A DNA stretch of 10,024 nucleotides from Pseudomonadota bacterium (GCA_023427925.1 JAEYZS010000320.1:1-10024), one strand, 5' to 3'; positions 1 to 7,089 are shown, counted from the first letter of the stretch. Translations and numbers: made by a program. Notes: a model not told the origin generated them from the letters alone.

Positions 1-215
1 ACATTATTCTTTGCGATATCGGGATGGAAAAGGAGGATGGTACACAGTTTATAATGAAATTGCGCGCAAGCAAAAATGAAACGCCAGCCATTGCTCTCAC
101 TGCTTACGCAAGAGACGAAGAGCGAGAACAGTTTTTAAAAGCCGGCTTTCAGGAGCACGTGACAAAACCGATCTCGGTCCAAACATTGATCACGGCAATC
201 AAAAAAGTTATTTAG
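1..215 (+). CDS. Response regulator receiver (REC) domain, C-terminal part of a larger protein
   Basis: The frame is open from the left edge (codons begin at base 3) to a TAG at 213-215, so only the last 70 residues are seen. They match the second half of a CheY-like receiver domain. The phospho-acceptor Asp lies in LCDIGM (codon at 15-17), followed by the DG of EKEDG. The switch Thr is in ALTAYAR (codon 99-101), the AGF turn follows, and the conserved Lys-Pro is in VTKPIS (Lys codon 165-167). The ending soon after KPI and the LTAYAR form are typical of a receiver at the C-terminus of a hybrid histidine kinase, but a stand-alone regulator cannot be excluded because the 5' part is missing. The usual Pro after the Met of the phosphorylation loop is Glu here, which is a tolerated change. 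An internal ATG at 24 would cut the domain and is not a credible start. About 90 bases separate it from the next gene, with no clear terminator. Confidence 0.88.
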   Translation, partial: IILCDIGMEKEDGTQFIMKLRASKNETPAIALTAYARDEEREQFLKAGFQEHVTKPISVQTLITAIKKVI

Positions 216-308
216 ACAATGGTCTACTTTCCGATCCTAAAAAAGCTCGAGCACAACCACTAAAAAATTAGACTTGTGAGCGAAAATCATCAGCGTAAAA
301 TACAATCT

Positions 309-1538
309 ATGGGATTAAAACTCATCGTAATACTTTCACTGTTATTATCGACGGTTGTTTTTGCCAAAAAGCAAAACTATCGATTTGAAGTTTTATCACC
401 TGAAATCTATAGCTTAATGTCTCAAAAAGATCAGCTGAAATACGTCAACCTTGTGCGAGAAGCTTGGGTGAGCTTTGAAATCCAACTCCCTCAAGCAACA
501 TTTTCTAAAAATTCATTCCAACTTTTTCCCACAGCTATTGCGTCCGCAAAATCATGCTATGTTGGCGGAGCCGTTGTTCCCACGGTAAAATCAAAAAACA
601 AAACGCTCTGCTCCACCCTCGGCAGGTCTTGTCCCGGGGTAAGTGATTCGTTTTTGTGTGGCGAAATTTTTAATAACTCTTGCATTTCCCGCACTCCCAT
701 AAAAACCCTTTCCAAAAGATGTTTGGAAGCAGCAAAGAGTGTCCGCCCTTCAAAGGCAGAATACGAACGCATGGTAAAAAGTATTCATTCTAATTTTCAA
801 GAGATTTGTAATCGAGATCCAATCCCTGCAACAGTCGAAGGCTGTGCTATTGTTTCAAAAAGGATTACTGATATTTCTACTCCCGACAGCTCACAATTTG
901 TTCTTTCAAATCAGGTGAGCAGACCGTCTTCAAGTCCAATCTATAAGGCCTATCCATCTTTACAAAGTGTATACAAAGGTTGCCCCGTCGCCATGAACAA
1001 GTTTACAGGTAAGCCCATGTGGGTTCCACAATTTGATACCAGCGAAGCACTTCAATGTCAGTTTAACCAAAATCAACAACTCTTGGATAAAATTGCACAA
1101 ACGGGATGTACTGATTCTCCTGCACGGCCTACCTACAGAACAGAAATTACTACCGGGGGATTGCCCTCAACAAAGCGAACCGGATTCATCTCTTCGATGT
1201 CCGAAGTGTCTAGGAGCTCACGGGGAACTGTTTTTAATATTCAAATGGTGACTTATGATCTCACCAAAACTCCCTTAGGTCTTCGAAGAGAAAATTTGAT
1301 TTTAAGGGAAAATAAAAACACGTTTGAAATTCTGCCGACTTACGACGCTACATCAGGAAGGACTGCAAACGTTAGAAATTACCAAGCCAATAGCGTTAAC
1401 ATTGAAGGCGGAATTACAAATCTAGAGCTGCAAGCCATTATGACCAGTACTCCTTGCAATCTTTCAAAAGCCCTTAGACAAATGACTTTAACCCCACAAA
1501 CATCAGACCAAGGTCGCGCATCTTCCTCTCTTCAGTGA
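309..1538 (+). CDS. Secreted cysteine-rich protein of unknown function
   Basis: This gene encodes 409 residues from ATG 309. I do not recognise a family. The start at 309 gives a compact signal peptide (short MGLK n-region, hydrophobic stretch to VVFA, cleavage expected before KKQNY). A GTG at 276 in the same frame would add 11 residues. Neither start has a good Shine-Dalgarno sequence, so the choice rests on the signal peptide. The mature part holds 12 Cys (residues 83, 101, 108, 117, 125, 138, 167, 179, 225, 250, 267, 383), an even number, most of them clustered between 83 and 179. This suggests a disulfide-stabilised periplasmic or exported protein. A possible motif is C-GG followed by LC, SCPG, FLCGEIFN, SCIS and KRC. 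The last third (about 280-380) is Ser/Thr-rich, poor in Cys and looks beta-rich. It lies upstream of another exported-protein gene on the same strand, separated by about 165 bases. Confidence 0.8.
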   Translation: MGLKLIVILSLLLSTVVFAKKQNYRFEVLSPEIYSLMSQKDQLKYVNLVREAWVSFEIQLPQATFSKNSFQLFPTAIASAKSCYVGGAVVPTVKSKNKTLCSTLGRSCPGVSDSFLCGEIFNNSCISRTPIKTLSKRCLEAAKSVRPSKAEYERMVKSIHSNFQEICNRDPIPATVEGCAIVSKRITDISTPDSSQFVLSNQVSRPSSSPIYKAYPSLQSVYKGCPVAMNKFTGKPMWVPQFDTSEALQCQFNQNQQLLDKIAQTGCTDSPARPTYRTEITTGGLPSTKRTGFISSMSEVSRSSRGTVFNIQMVTYDLTKTPLGLRRENLILRENKNTFEILPTYDATSGRTANVRNYQANSVNIEGGITNLELQAIMTSTPCNLSKALRQMTLTPQTSDQGRASSSLQ

Positions 1539-1643
1539 GTTTTGTTATAAAAAAATCAGATGATTTTACAGAATCTCATTTTGAAACATGAGTTATTTTA
1601 TATGTTTACCGAATAGACAATGTCAGGAATGTAACAGTCATAG

Positions 1644-1682
1644 ACGCATTAAACATGCGTACAACTGGCAATCAGTTTGCAT
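1644..1682 (+). promoter_or_regulatory. Tandem inverted repeats in the leader of the VWA gene
   Basis: Two small inverted repeats sit just before the ribosome binding site. The first is ACGCAT-TAAAC-ATGCGT (1644-1660) and the second AACTG-GCAAT-CAGTT (1663-1677). The ATGC at 1655-1658 could instead pair with GCAT at 1679-1682, enclosing the second hairpin, so two exclusive folds can be drawn. This may be an operator or a structured leader. The stems are only 5-6 bp, so chance is possible. Confidence 0.3.
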
Positions 1683-1690
1683 TATTACTA

Positions 1691-1698
1691 GGTGGGGG
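1691..1698 (+). promoter_or_regulatory. Ribosome binding site that decides the start of the VWA gene
   Basis: The purine-rich GGTGGGGG lies 5 bases before ATG 1704. An in-frame GTG at 1692 lies inside this site and would have no ribosome binding site of its own, so ATG 1704 is the better start. Confidence 0.65.
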
Positions 1699-1703
1699 AT
1701 TTT

Positions 1704-2846
1704 ATGCGACACTATATCAAACTCATATCATTGATTATACCGATGGCTGCATTGGTTGTATCCTACCAACAATGTTCTGGGGTTAACTTTCAAAACGCCA
1801 ATCAAAGGGTGCAATGGTCACAAGATTGCCAAAATGATCCTTCCAAATGCCGTGAAGTCACTGAGACTTTTAATAGCGGAACTTCAAACAAAAAGATCGA
1901 CTTCACTTGGATTATTGATAATTCCGCATCGATGTCCAATGAAATCTCCACGGTTAGAAATAACATGGCAACTTTTGCAAACAGAATCAGTCAATATGCA
2001 GATCTAAAAATGGCTGTTATCTCCGCAAAAGATTCAGCAACGAACCCTGGCAACAAATACCAAAGTTCGCCTTACTATATAAACCTTCAAGACGTAGGCT
2101 TGCCATCACAAATGACAAAACAAGTAAACTCTCTTGTAAAGAGTACTGATGCCCTTATATTGGGAGCTTTAGCACTGTGTCCGTCTTCTGGATTGGATCC
2201 AAACTCATGGTGTGCTAAGTTCCAAGATCAAAAATTAGATGACGCCAATAGAAATGTCATGAATTATAAAAATGGTGATTTTTGGAGAGATGTTTACGCG
2301 CCCACTGTGTCTAGCCTCGGCGATTTTCTTAGACCACAATCTCATAAAGTATTTGTCATCGTAACGGACGACGACGCCGGCAGTCATCATGGTGATCATT
2401 TCCATATTAAAACAAATAATTTCTTAAATGCGTACAACTCTCGATTTCCAAATGCACAACCTGTTGTGTACTCAATCATTCAACCCAAAGCGAATAATCC
2501 AAGATGTAATACTCACTATCAGGGTGCGGAGTATATGAAGCTATCTAATGTCACTAATGGTGGATACTTTGATATTTGTGAAAGCAACTGGAGTCCATTT
2601 TTTGAGGAAATGTTAGATGGTATCGAAACTCTAGCAAAAACTAGCTTCCCGCTAGCGACAGTCAACATTATCGATATTTTGAGTGTTAAAATCTATAATC
2701 CAAACAACCCAGGTTCAAAACGAGAGCTTTTCCCAGGCGAGTACACCCTTAACAATCGTACTCTCACTGTGAGAGAAGATATTATTGAAAGCCTTGGTTA
2801 CTTGAATTTCCAAGTCGATATTAAGATTCTTGAATATTCAAACTAA
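1704..2846 (+). CDS. Secreted or lipid-anchored von Willebrand factor A domain protein
   Basis: The protein has 380 residues from ATG 1704. Residues 1-21 form an export signal (RHYIK, then a hydrophobic stretch LISLIIPMAALVVS). It is followed by YQQC with Cys24, placed where a lipoprotein Cys would be, but Gln at -1 does not fit the standard lipobox, which needs Gly, Ala or Ser. A VWA domain starts near residue 64. The strand KIDFTWIID leads into the MIDAS motif DNSAS (72-76, DxSxS), and the later strand KVFVIVTDDDAG supplies the other metal-side acidic residues, followed by a His-rich SHHGDHFH segment. VWA domains usually mediate metal-dependent protein contacts, so a role in envelope adhesion or complex assembly is likely but not shown. 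About 90 C-terminal residues after the VWA fold look beta-rich, and seven Cys besides Cys24 suggest disulfides. The gene is closed by a strong terminator and is probably monocistronic. Confidence 0.85.
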   Translation: MRHYIKLISLIIPMAALVVSYQQCSGVNFQNANQRVQWSQDCQNDPSKCREVTETFNSGTSNKKIDFTWIIDNSASMSNEISTVRNNMATFANRISQYADLKMAVISAKDSATNPGNKYQSSPYYINLQDVGLPSQMTKQVNSLVKSTDALILGALALCPSSGLDPNSWCAKFQDQKLDDANRNVMNYKNGDFWRDVYAPTVSSLGDFLRPQSHKVFVIVTDDDAGSHHGDHFHIKTNNFLNAYNSRFPNAQPVVYSIIQPKANNPRCNTHYQGAEYMKLSNVTNGGYFDICESNWSPFFEEMLDGIETLAKTSFPLATVNIIDILSVKIYNPNNPGSKRELFPGEYTLNNRTLTVREDIIESLGYLNFQVDIKILEYSN

Positions 2847-2867
2847 CTTTTGAGTAAAAGTATGAAT

Positions 2868-2899
2868 AAAAAAGGCAGTGTCAAACCACTGCCTTTTTT
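2868..2899 (+). terminator. Intrinsic terminator after the VWA gene
   Basis: A perfect 7-bp stem, GGCAGTG (2874-2880) with CACTGCC (2887-2893) around a 6-base loop TCAAAC, is followed at once by six T (2894-2899). It is preceded by six A (2868-2873) that extend the stem. It starts about 20 bases after the VWA stop codon. The flanking A run means it could also work on the opposite strand. Confidence 0.92.
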
Positions 2900-2935
2900 A
2901 TTGCCTATAACATGCCTAGCTAAAATAAATTTTTC

Positions 2936-2964
2936 TTGAACTTCTAAAGAGTTAAGGATTTCAT
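2936..2964 (+). promoter_or_regulatory. Possible promoter of the small barrel gene
   Basis: TTGAAC (2936-2941, five of six to TTGACA) is followed after 17 bases by TTTCAT (2959-2964, four of six to TATAAT). A promoter is expected here because the gene lies just after a strong terminator. The -10 match is weak. Confidence 0.3.
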
Positions 2965-2997
2965 CTAAGACGCTTGAAATTTACTAAGGAGTTTTAA

Positions 2998-3483
2998 ATG
3001 AAGTCGATCGTCGTTGCAACACTGCTCACACTTACAGCATTTTCTGCTTTTTCTAAAGATCTCACTCACCGTCTTGGCGTTGGTTATGCCAACCAAATGG
3101 GTGTCGATGTAGAAAGTATTCAAGCAAAGTATTGGACTAACTCTGAGCTCGGTTTTTCTGCGGATCTAGGCATTAAAACAGGCGATCAAGATTCTGCCTT
3201 TGGTATATTAGTTAAAGCTTATAAAGTAATTTTCCCAGAGGAAAATTTAAACTTCTATATGGGTGGTGGCGCAGGCCTTATTTCTCAAAAAGTAAATGGC
3301 GGAACAAATGATTCTGGCTTTGAACTGATGGGGTTTATAGGAGCTGAGTTTTTCTTACCAGGACTTGAATCGTTAGCATTGACTTTTGAAGCTGGTGTAG
3401 GAGTTGTTTCTATCAAGAGCGACACAGAGTTTAGAACAATTGGTCACTCTCCACTCAATGCTGGAATGATCTTTTACTTCTAA
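2998..3483 (+). CDS. Small outer-membrane beta-barrel protein
   Basis: The protein has 161 residues. The start is firm: AAGGAG at 2986-2991 lies 6 bases before ATG 2998. Residues 1-19 (MKSIVVATLLTLTAFSAFS) are a signal peptide with cleavage expected before KD. The mature protein is a run of amphipathic strands of alternating hydrophobic and polar residues with Gly-rich turns (for example RLGVGYANQMG, FYMGGGAGLIS, ALTFEAGVGVVS). It ends in Phe after AGMIFYF, as expected of the terminal strand recognised by the BAM complex. The size suits a barrel of about eight strands, in the general class of OmpA/OmpW-like outer-membrane beta-barrel proteins. The ligand or role cannot be read from the sequence. 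It sits alone between a terminator upstream and a hairpin 15 bases downstream of its stop. Confidence 0.85.
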   Translation: MKSIVVATLLTLTAFSAFSKDLTHRLGVGYANQMGVDVESIQAKYWTNSELGFSADLGIKTGDQDSAFGILVKAYKVIFPEENLNFYMGGGAGLISQKVNGGTNDSGFELMGFIGAEFFLPGLESLALTFEAGVGVVSIKSDTEFRTIGHSPLNAGMIFYF

Positions 3484-3497
3484 GATTTTCCTGAAAT

Positions 3498-3524
3498 AGT
3501 GTTGTCTCATTCCGGGACAACACT
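3498..3524 (+). terminator. Stable hairpin after the small barrel gene, possible terminator
   Basis: A perfect 9-bp inverted repeat, AGTGTTGTC (3498-3506) with GACAACACT (3516-3524), starts 15 bases after the stop. It can be extended inward by a T-G and a C-G pair. No T run follows, so it is either a weak or factor-assisted terminator or an mRNA 3'-end protecting hairpin. Its loop region contains CATTCC, the same as the next hairpin. Confidence 0.5.
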
Positions 3525-3534
3525 TCTGCAAAGA

Positions 3535-3554
3535 TGTCTAGCATTCCCTAGACA
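3535..3554 (+). repeat. Second inverted repeat with CATTCC loop
   Basis: A perfect 7-bp inverted repeat, TGTCTAG (3535-3541) with CTAGACA (3548-3554), encloses the 6-base loop CATTCC. It lies 10 bases after the previous hairpin and also has no T run. The stems of the two hairpins differ while the loop bases agree, which is unusual for unrelated hairpins. Confidence 0.5.
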
Positions 3555-3612
3555 AAAGACCACTATCTATACACCCAAAACCAACAGAATAGTTCTTTTT
3601 AGGCATCGACCT

Positions 3613-3621
3613 TGCTATACT
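3613..3621 (+). promoter_or_regulatory. Extended -10 promoter of the larger barrel gene
   Basis: TGC-TATACT (3613-3621) fits the extended -10 pattern TGnTATAAT with one mismatch. No good -35 box lies 16-18 bases upstream, as is often so for extended -10 promoters. The start site would be near 3628, giving a very short leader before the GTG at 3641. Confidence 0.5.
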
Positions 3622-3640
3622 ATAAATACAGGGGATCTTT

Positions 3641-4402
3641 GTGAAATTTGTAAATTTAGCCGCAATTATAATACTTTCTATTGCTTCGACATCTCATGCA
3701 GACTCCAATTGGTCTCCAAAGGAAGGCATTCTTATCGCACAAGATAATTACGATGCTTACGATCCCTTTGCAGATTACTCCGAATTTGACGAGGCCACTG
3801 ATGAAGAAGCTGATATTTACTTCTTTAAAAACGGCAGATTTTTTTCGATTGGATTAAATGCTGGTTACAGAATATTTACAGATACCTATGGTCAGATTTT
3901 CCAGTCTGCACCAAACTTTGGACTTTCGCTCTCTTATTTCTTTGATTTGAATCTTGCAATGCAAGTGAGTTACACAACAGGTGATCATAAATTCAATTAC
4001 CTCGCACAAGGCTACCCTGTCTCAGGTTCACTGTCGGTCTCAGGTTTTTCGATGGATCTAAAGTATTACCTGAATATGCAAAACATCACTAAAGGGATTT
4101 CCAAAGTTAACCCTTATGTCTTTGGTGGGATCACGCAACTTTCACGCGAACTAAGACGTAATGATTCTATGGGAACTAAAAAAGAAGGCACAATGGCCTT
4201 TCAGATGGGAATCGGAACTGAGTTTCCAATAGCCAAGAATAAATATCATTTTGGCCTAGAAGCTATTTACCAATACGTTAATTTTCCTGATGAAGGCGGC
4301 TATCTCACTGTCGAAGATGGTGGCGGGAATCCCATTCAAACAAATGTGCGTCTCAACGGTGATATCCTACGCATACAAGCTGTTATAGGATTTAATTTCT
4401 AA
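3641..4402 (+). CDS. Outer-membrane beta-barrel protein with acidic N-terminal segment
   Basis: The protein has 253 residues. It starts at GTG 3641 with AGGGG at 3630-3634, 6 bases upstream. Residues 1-20 (MKFVNLAAIIILSIASTSHA) are a classical signal peptide with an AxA-like SHA cleavage site before DSNW. A strongly acidic, Tyr-containing stretch follows (about residues 33-60, rich in D, E, Y and F). After it come amphipathic barrel strands from about FFSIGLNAGYRIF onward, ending with RIQAVIGFNF, a terminal Phe strand typical of outer-membrane barrels. Sequence style and length resemble the outer-membrane beta-barrel domain proteins common in Bdellovibrio and myxobacteria; no specific function can be assigned. 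The acidic linker could bind cations or contact a periplasmic partner (inference). The TAA stop directly abuts the stop of the convergent transporter gene, with no spacer and no visible terminator. Confidence 0.83.
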   Translation: MKFVNLAAIIILSIASTSHADSNWSPKEGILIAQDNYDAYDPFADYSEFDEATDEEADIYFFKNGRFFSIGLNAGYRIFTDTYGQIFQSAPNFGLSLSYFFDLNLAMQVSYTTGDHKFNYLAQGYPVSGSLSVSGFSMDLKYYLNMQNITKGISKVNPYVFGGITQLSRELRRNDSMGTKKEGTMAFQMGIGTEFPIAKNKYHFGLEAIYQYVNFPDEGGYLTVEDGGGNPIQTNVRLNGDILRIQAVIGFNF

Positions 4403-5767
4403 TCAATTGGGCATTAAAGATAATACGATAGCAAGAATAATCACTGCCGGGATAAACCAGCGAATCAGGAAATTCCAATTCCTGAAAAACTTATCTGAAT
4501 CCATTTCGTTTTCATTTACAAAGTGATCTTCTTTTAATTTCTTTGGCATCCCCCACCCTGCTACAAGGGCCATGCCTAACACGATCAAAGGCAACATCGT
4601 ATCAATCAGAAGACTGTCATAAAAGCGCAGTACACTTTTATTAAAGACAGTCACAGTCGAAAGGGCGGTCGTTGAAAGCGCTGGAGGAAGAGCTAATACG
4701 AACGAAACGCCAATCATGATCCAAGATGCTTTTTGACGAGTGATTTTACTGCGATCAATCAGGTTTGCAACACTGGTTTCAAGTAGCATGATCGACGCAC
4801 CCAGCACTGCAAAATAAAGACCTAGGAAAAATAATAAACCGAAAAACCGACCCAAGCCAATTTTTTCAAACAGTACGGGAAGAGAGTTAAATAGTAAGGA
4901 GGGCCCAATGTCTTCGATATTTCCGAGCGTAAATAAAATCGGAAAAATTAAAAACCCTGCAAACAGACATACAGTAATATCCAGTATTGCAATCTTAAAT
5001 CCAGAACGTGGCACATAGGAATCCTCTTTGAGATAACTCCCAAAGACGACCATAGCACCCATCCCCACACTCAATGTGAAAAACACATGGCCGAGAACTT
5101 TTAAAAGAGTATCCTTAGAGAATCCTGAAAAATCAGGATAAAACAAATACCTCATCGCATCCGTTGCTCCCGGAAGAGAAATAGATTTGAAGACTAAATA
5201 AATCATTATCATTGCAAAAACTGGCATTATCCAAGACGTAAGCTTTTCTATTCCCTCTTTTAAACCTCGAGACACTACAATCGTTGTGATCAGCAGATGA
5301 ACGCTCATCAGCCCAACTTGGAGCCAACCATTGTTCATAAGAGAAGTAAACATGGCCTGGGAGATCTCGGCATTAACAGTAATTTTTGCCACATATTTCA
5401 TTAGGAAAAATAAAACCCAGCCGCAGATGACGGAGTAAAATGACAATAAAACAATACTTGAAAAATTAGCCAACGTTCCCACGAAGGACCAAACTTTAGT
5501 TTTTTGAATCCAAAGGTGTGGGCTATTTGTCGACATTTCTTCCGTTGCAACGATTACGCTTTTTCGATAAGCCTTGCCGAGCATCAACTCCGCAACGACA
5601 ATCGGAAGCCCTACTGCGAGCGCACACAGTATATACATCAATACAAAGGCTCCCCCACCATTTGAACTCACAACATAGGGGAATCGCCATAGGTTACCAA
5701 GACTGAAAGCTGACCCTACAGTCGCTAAATATATTCCATATCTGGTACTCCAGGCTCCTCTTCTCAT
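4403..5767 (-). CDS. Sodium:neurotransmitter symporter family (SNF/NSS) transporter
   Basis: The inner-membrane protein has 454 residues and about 11 membrane segments, the usual form of bacterial NSS members such as Tyt1. The family signature is clear: WSTRYGIYL, then LGNLWRFPY (23-31) and NGGGAF in segments 1-2, FYSVICGW in segment 3, FFTLSVGMGAM (229-239) in segment 6, and AILDI in segment 7. Such proteins import amino acids or related amines with Na+. By comparison with LeuT, Na1-site residues Asn25, Thr231 and Asp263 (Asn in LeuT) are present. In segment 8 the usual LTS is LGA (322-324), removing the two Na2 hydroxyls. The segment 1 core is GSAFSLGN where GNAVGLGN or GSAVGLGN is usual. 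The start at 5767 overlaps the der stop as ATGA, with GAAGGGG 11 bases upstream. A longer frame from 5824 would add 19 residues unlike the family. It is the last gene of the rnc operon. Confidence 0.93.
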   Translation of the reverse strand: MRRGAWSTRYGIYLATVGSAFSLGNLWRFPYVVSSNGGGAFVLMYILCALAVGLPIVVAELMLGKAYRKSVIVATEEMSTNSPHLWIQKTKVWSFVGTLANFSSIVLLSFYSVICGWVLFFLMKYVAKITVNAEISQAMFTSLMNNGWLQVGLMSVHLLITTIVVSRGLKEGIEKLTSWIMPVFAMIMIYLVFKSISLPGATDAMRYLFYPDFSGFSKDTLLKVLGHVFFTLSVGMGAMVVFGSYLKEDSYVPRSGFKIAILDITVCLFAGFLIFPILFTLGNIEDIGPSLLFNSLPVLFEKIGLGRFFGLLFFLGLYFAVLGASIMLLETSVANLIDRSKITRQKASWIMIGVSFVLALPPALSTTALSTVTVFNKSVLRFYDSLLIDTMLPLIVLGMALVAGWGMPKKLKEDHFVNENEMDSDKFFRNWNFLIRWFIPAVIILAIVLSLMPN

Positions 5768-7089
5768 TCCGCGTGCGACCCCTTCATTGCAAAGATTCGA
5801 ATAGGAACTCCCCAGAGATCCCACTCTTCTTTGATCTGTTTAATTAAAAATCTACGATAAGCATTATCAACACCTTCTGGATAGTTGCAGAATGCAATAA
5901 AGCAAGGCGGAGTCTGTTGAGTTTGAGTAAGGTAATAGAACTTTACGTTTACTGTTCTATAAACAGGAGCCGGAGCCTTTTTAATGACTTGAGTAAAAAA
6001 GCGATTGAGTTCACCGGTAGATATTTTCATATTTACCTTTTCCCATATTTCGTCAATCTTCTGGAAAAGTTCTTCAACACCCGCGCTCGTTTTTGCACTT
6101 ATAAAGACGACCGGAATATCCGTCGCAAAGTGAAAAACCTCTTCCATCTTTTGACGGAACTTTTCTCGAAATGCTGGGATCTTTATTTTTGCTTCGTCTG
6201 ACTTATTTGCAACGATCAATACAGTTTTGTGAGCTTCTTGAATCTGTCGCATGATCTTTGCATCTTGCTCGGTCGGACCTTCCAGAATATCAATCATTAA
6301 AAGCACGATATCCGCGTTAGGAATAGTCTCCCTCGACTTTATCGTCGCGATGATCTCTACGCTGTCTTCGATCTTTGATTTCTTCCTTAAGCCCGCCGTA
6401 TCCGTAATCGTGTATACTCTTCCATTTCTTTCAAAAAGTATATCAATAGAGTCTACAGTGGTTCCAGCAATGGGCGAAACAATCATACGGTTTTCACCTA
6501 AAAGTTTGTTCGCAAGAGAGCTCTTACCTACGTTGGGTTTTCCAAGAATCGCAAAGGAAAGCTCTGATTCAGTTTTTGTATCTGCACCCTCAGGCATTGT
6601 GTCTACGATCCAGTCTAGAACGTCCGCAATCCCCTGCCTCTTTTCAAAAGCACATGGAATAATTTCCCCACCTAACTGATAGAAATCAGCAGCTTCGATA
6701 TCGATATTTTCTTCAGAGTCTAATTTATTAACGACAATACGAAATGGTTTTCCACTTCTTTTTACCATCTCATAAAGAACACGGTCTTCAGGAATTAAAC
6801 CTGCTCTGCCATCTACAATCATCAACGAAAGATCACTCATAGCAAGAGCGTCTTCAACTTTCTCTTTGATCAGCTTCGGCAAAAGGTCATTGCTCTCCGT
6901 CACACCGCCGGTGTCCATGACTTCAAATTCTTTTCCGCGCCACTCGGCACGACCAAACTGAATGTCTCGAGTAACGCCCGGTTGATTTTTAACAATGGCG
7001 CGTCTTGCATTCGTGGCAATATTAAAGAAAGTCGACTTCCCAACATTGGGACGCCCGACAATGGCTACTTTACTAATTTTTGATAACAT
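5764..7089 (-). CDS. der: Ribosome-assembly GTPase Der (EngA)
   Basis: Der is a double-GTPase that binds 50S precursors and is needed for large-subunit assembly. All expected parts are present in 441 residues. G domain 1 has GRPNVGKS (12-19), switch Thr40, DTGG (59-62) and NKLD (121-124). G domain 2 has GKPNVGKS (183-190), DTAG (230-233) and NKSD (295-298). The C-terminal KH-like domain (about 355-441) contains LNRFF, PPCFIAFCN, YRRFL and the GVPIRI ending. The length suits the shorter form of the family. The start at 7089 has AAGGAG (7097-7102) 7 bases upstream, inside the end of era. The first 17 bases overlap the end of era, and the stop TGA overlaps the transporter ATG, so translation of the three is probably coupled. 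No key residue is missing. Confidence 0.97.
   Translation of the reverse strand: MLSKISKVAIVGRPNVGKSTFFNIATNARRAIVKNQPGVTRDIQFGRAEWRGKEFEVMDTGGVTESNDLLPKLIKEKVEDALAMSDLSLMIVDGRAGLIPEDRVLYEMVKRSGKPFRIVVNKLDSEENIDIEAADFYQLGGEIIPCAFEKRQGIADVLDWIVDTMPEGADTKTESELSFAILGKPNVGKSSLANKLLGENRMIVSPIAGTTVDSIDILFERNGRVYTITDTAGLRKKSKIEDSVEIIATIKSRETIPNADIVLLMIDILEGPTEQDAKIMRQIQEAHKTVLIVANKSDEAKIKIPAFREKFRQKMEEVFHFATDIPVVFISAKTSAGVEELFQKIDEIWEKVNMKISTGELNRFFTQVIKKAPAPVYRTVNVKFYYLTQTQQTPPCFIAFCNYPEGVDNAYRRFLIKQIKEEWDLWGVPIRIFAMKGSHAE

Noticed and set aside
1552..1567. AAAATC-AGAT-GATTTT hairpin after the cysteine-rich gene as a terminator
   Set aside because: The stem is only 6 bp, almost all A-T, and no T run follows.
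2386..2412. His/Asp-rich segment (SHHGDHFH) of the VWA protein as a separate metal enzyme site
   Set aside because: It lies in the loop after the VWA metal strand and matches no known enzyme motif; local metal contact is enough to explain it.
3499..3747. Plus-strand open frame of 82 codons overlapping the start of the larger barrel gene
   Set aside because: It runs through the two hairpins and the promoter and overlaps the signal peptide of a well-supported gene in another frame.
5764..5824. Longer transporter start at 5824
   Set aside because: It would overlap der by 61 bases and add 19 residues unlike the family; the ATGA start at 5767 fits both the length and the coupling.
5917..6679. 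Plus-strand open frames opposite der (5917-6201, 6251-6679)
   Set aside because: They are antisense to the highly conserved der frame, have no ribosome binding sites, and their sequence has no recognisable motif.
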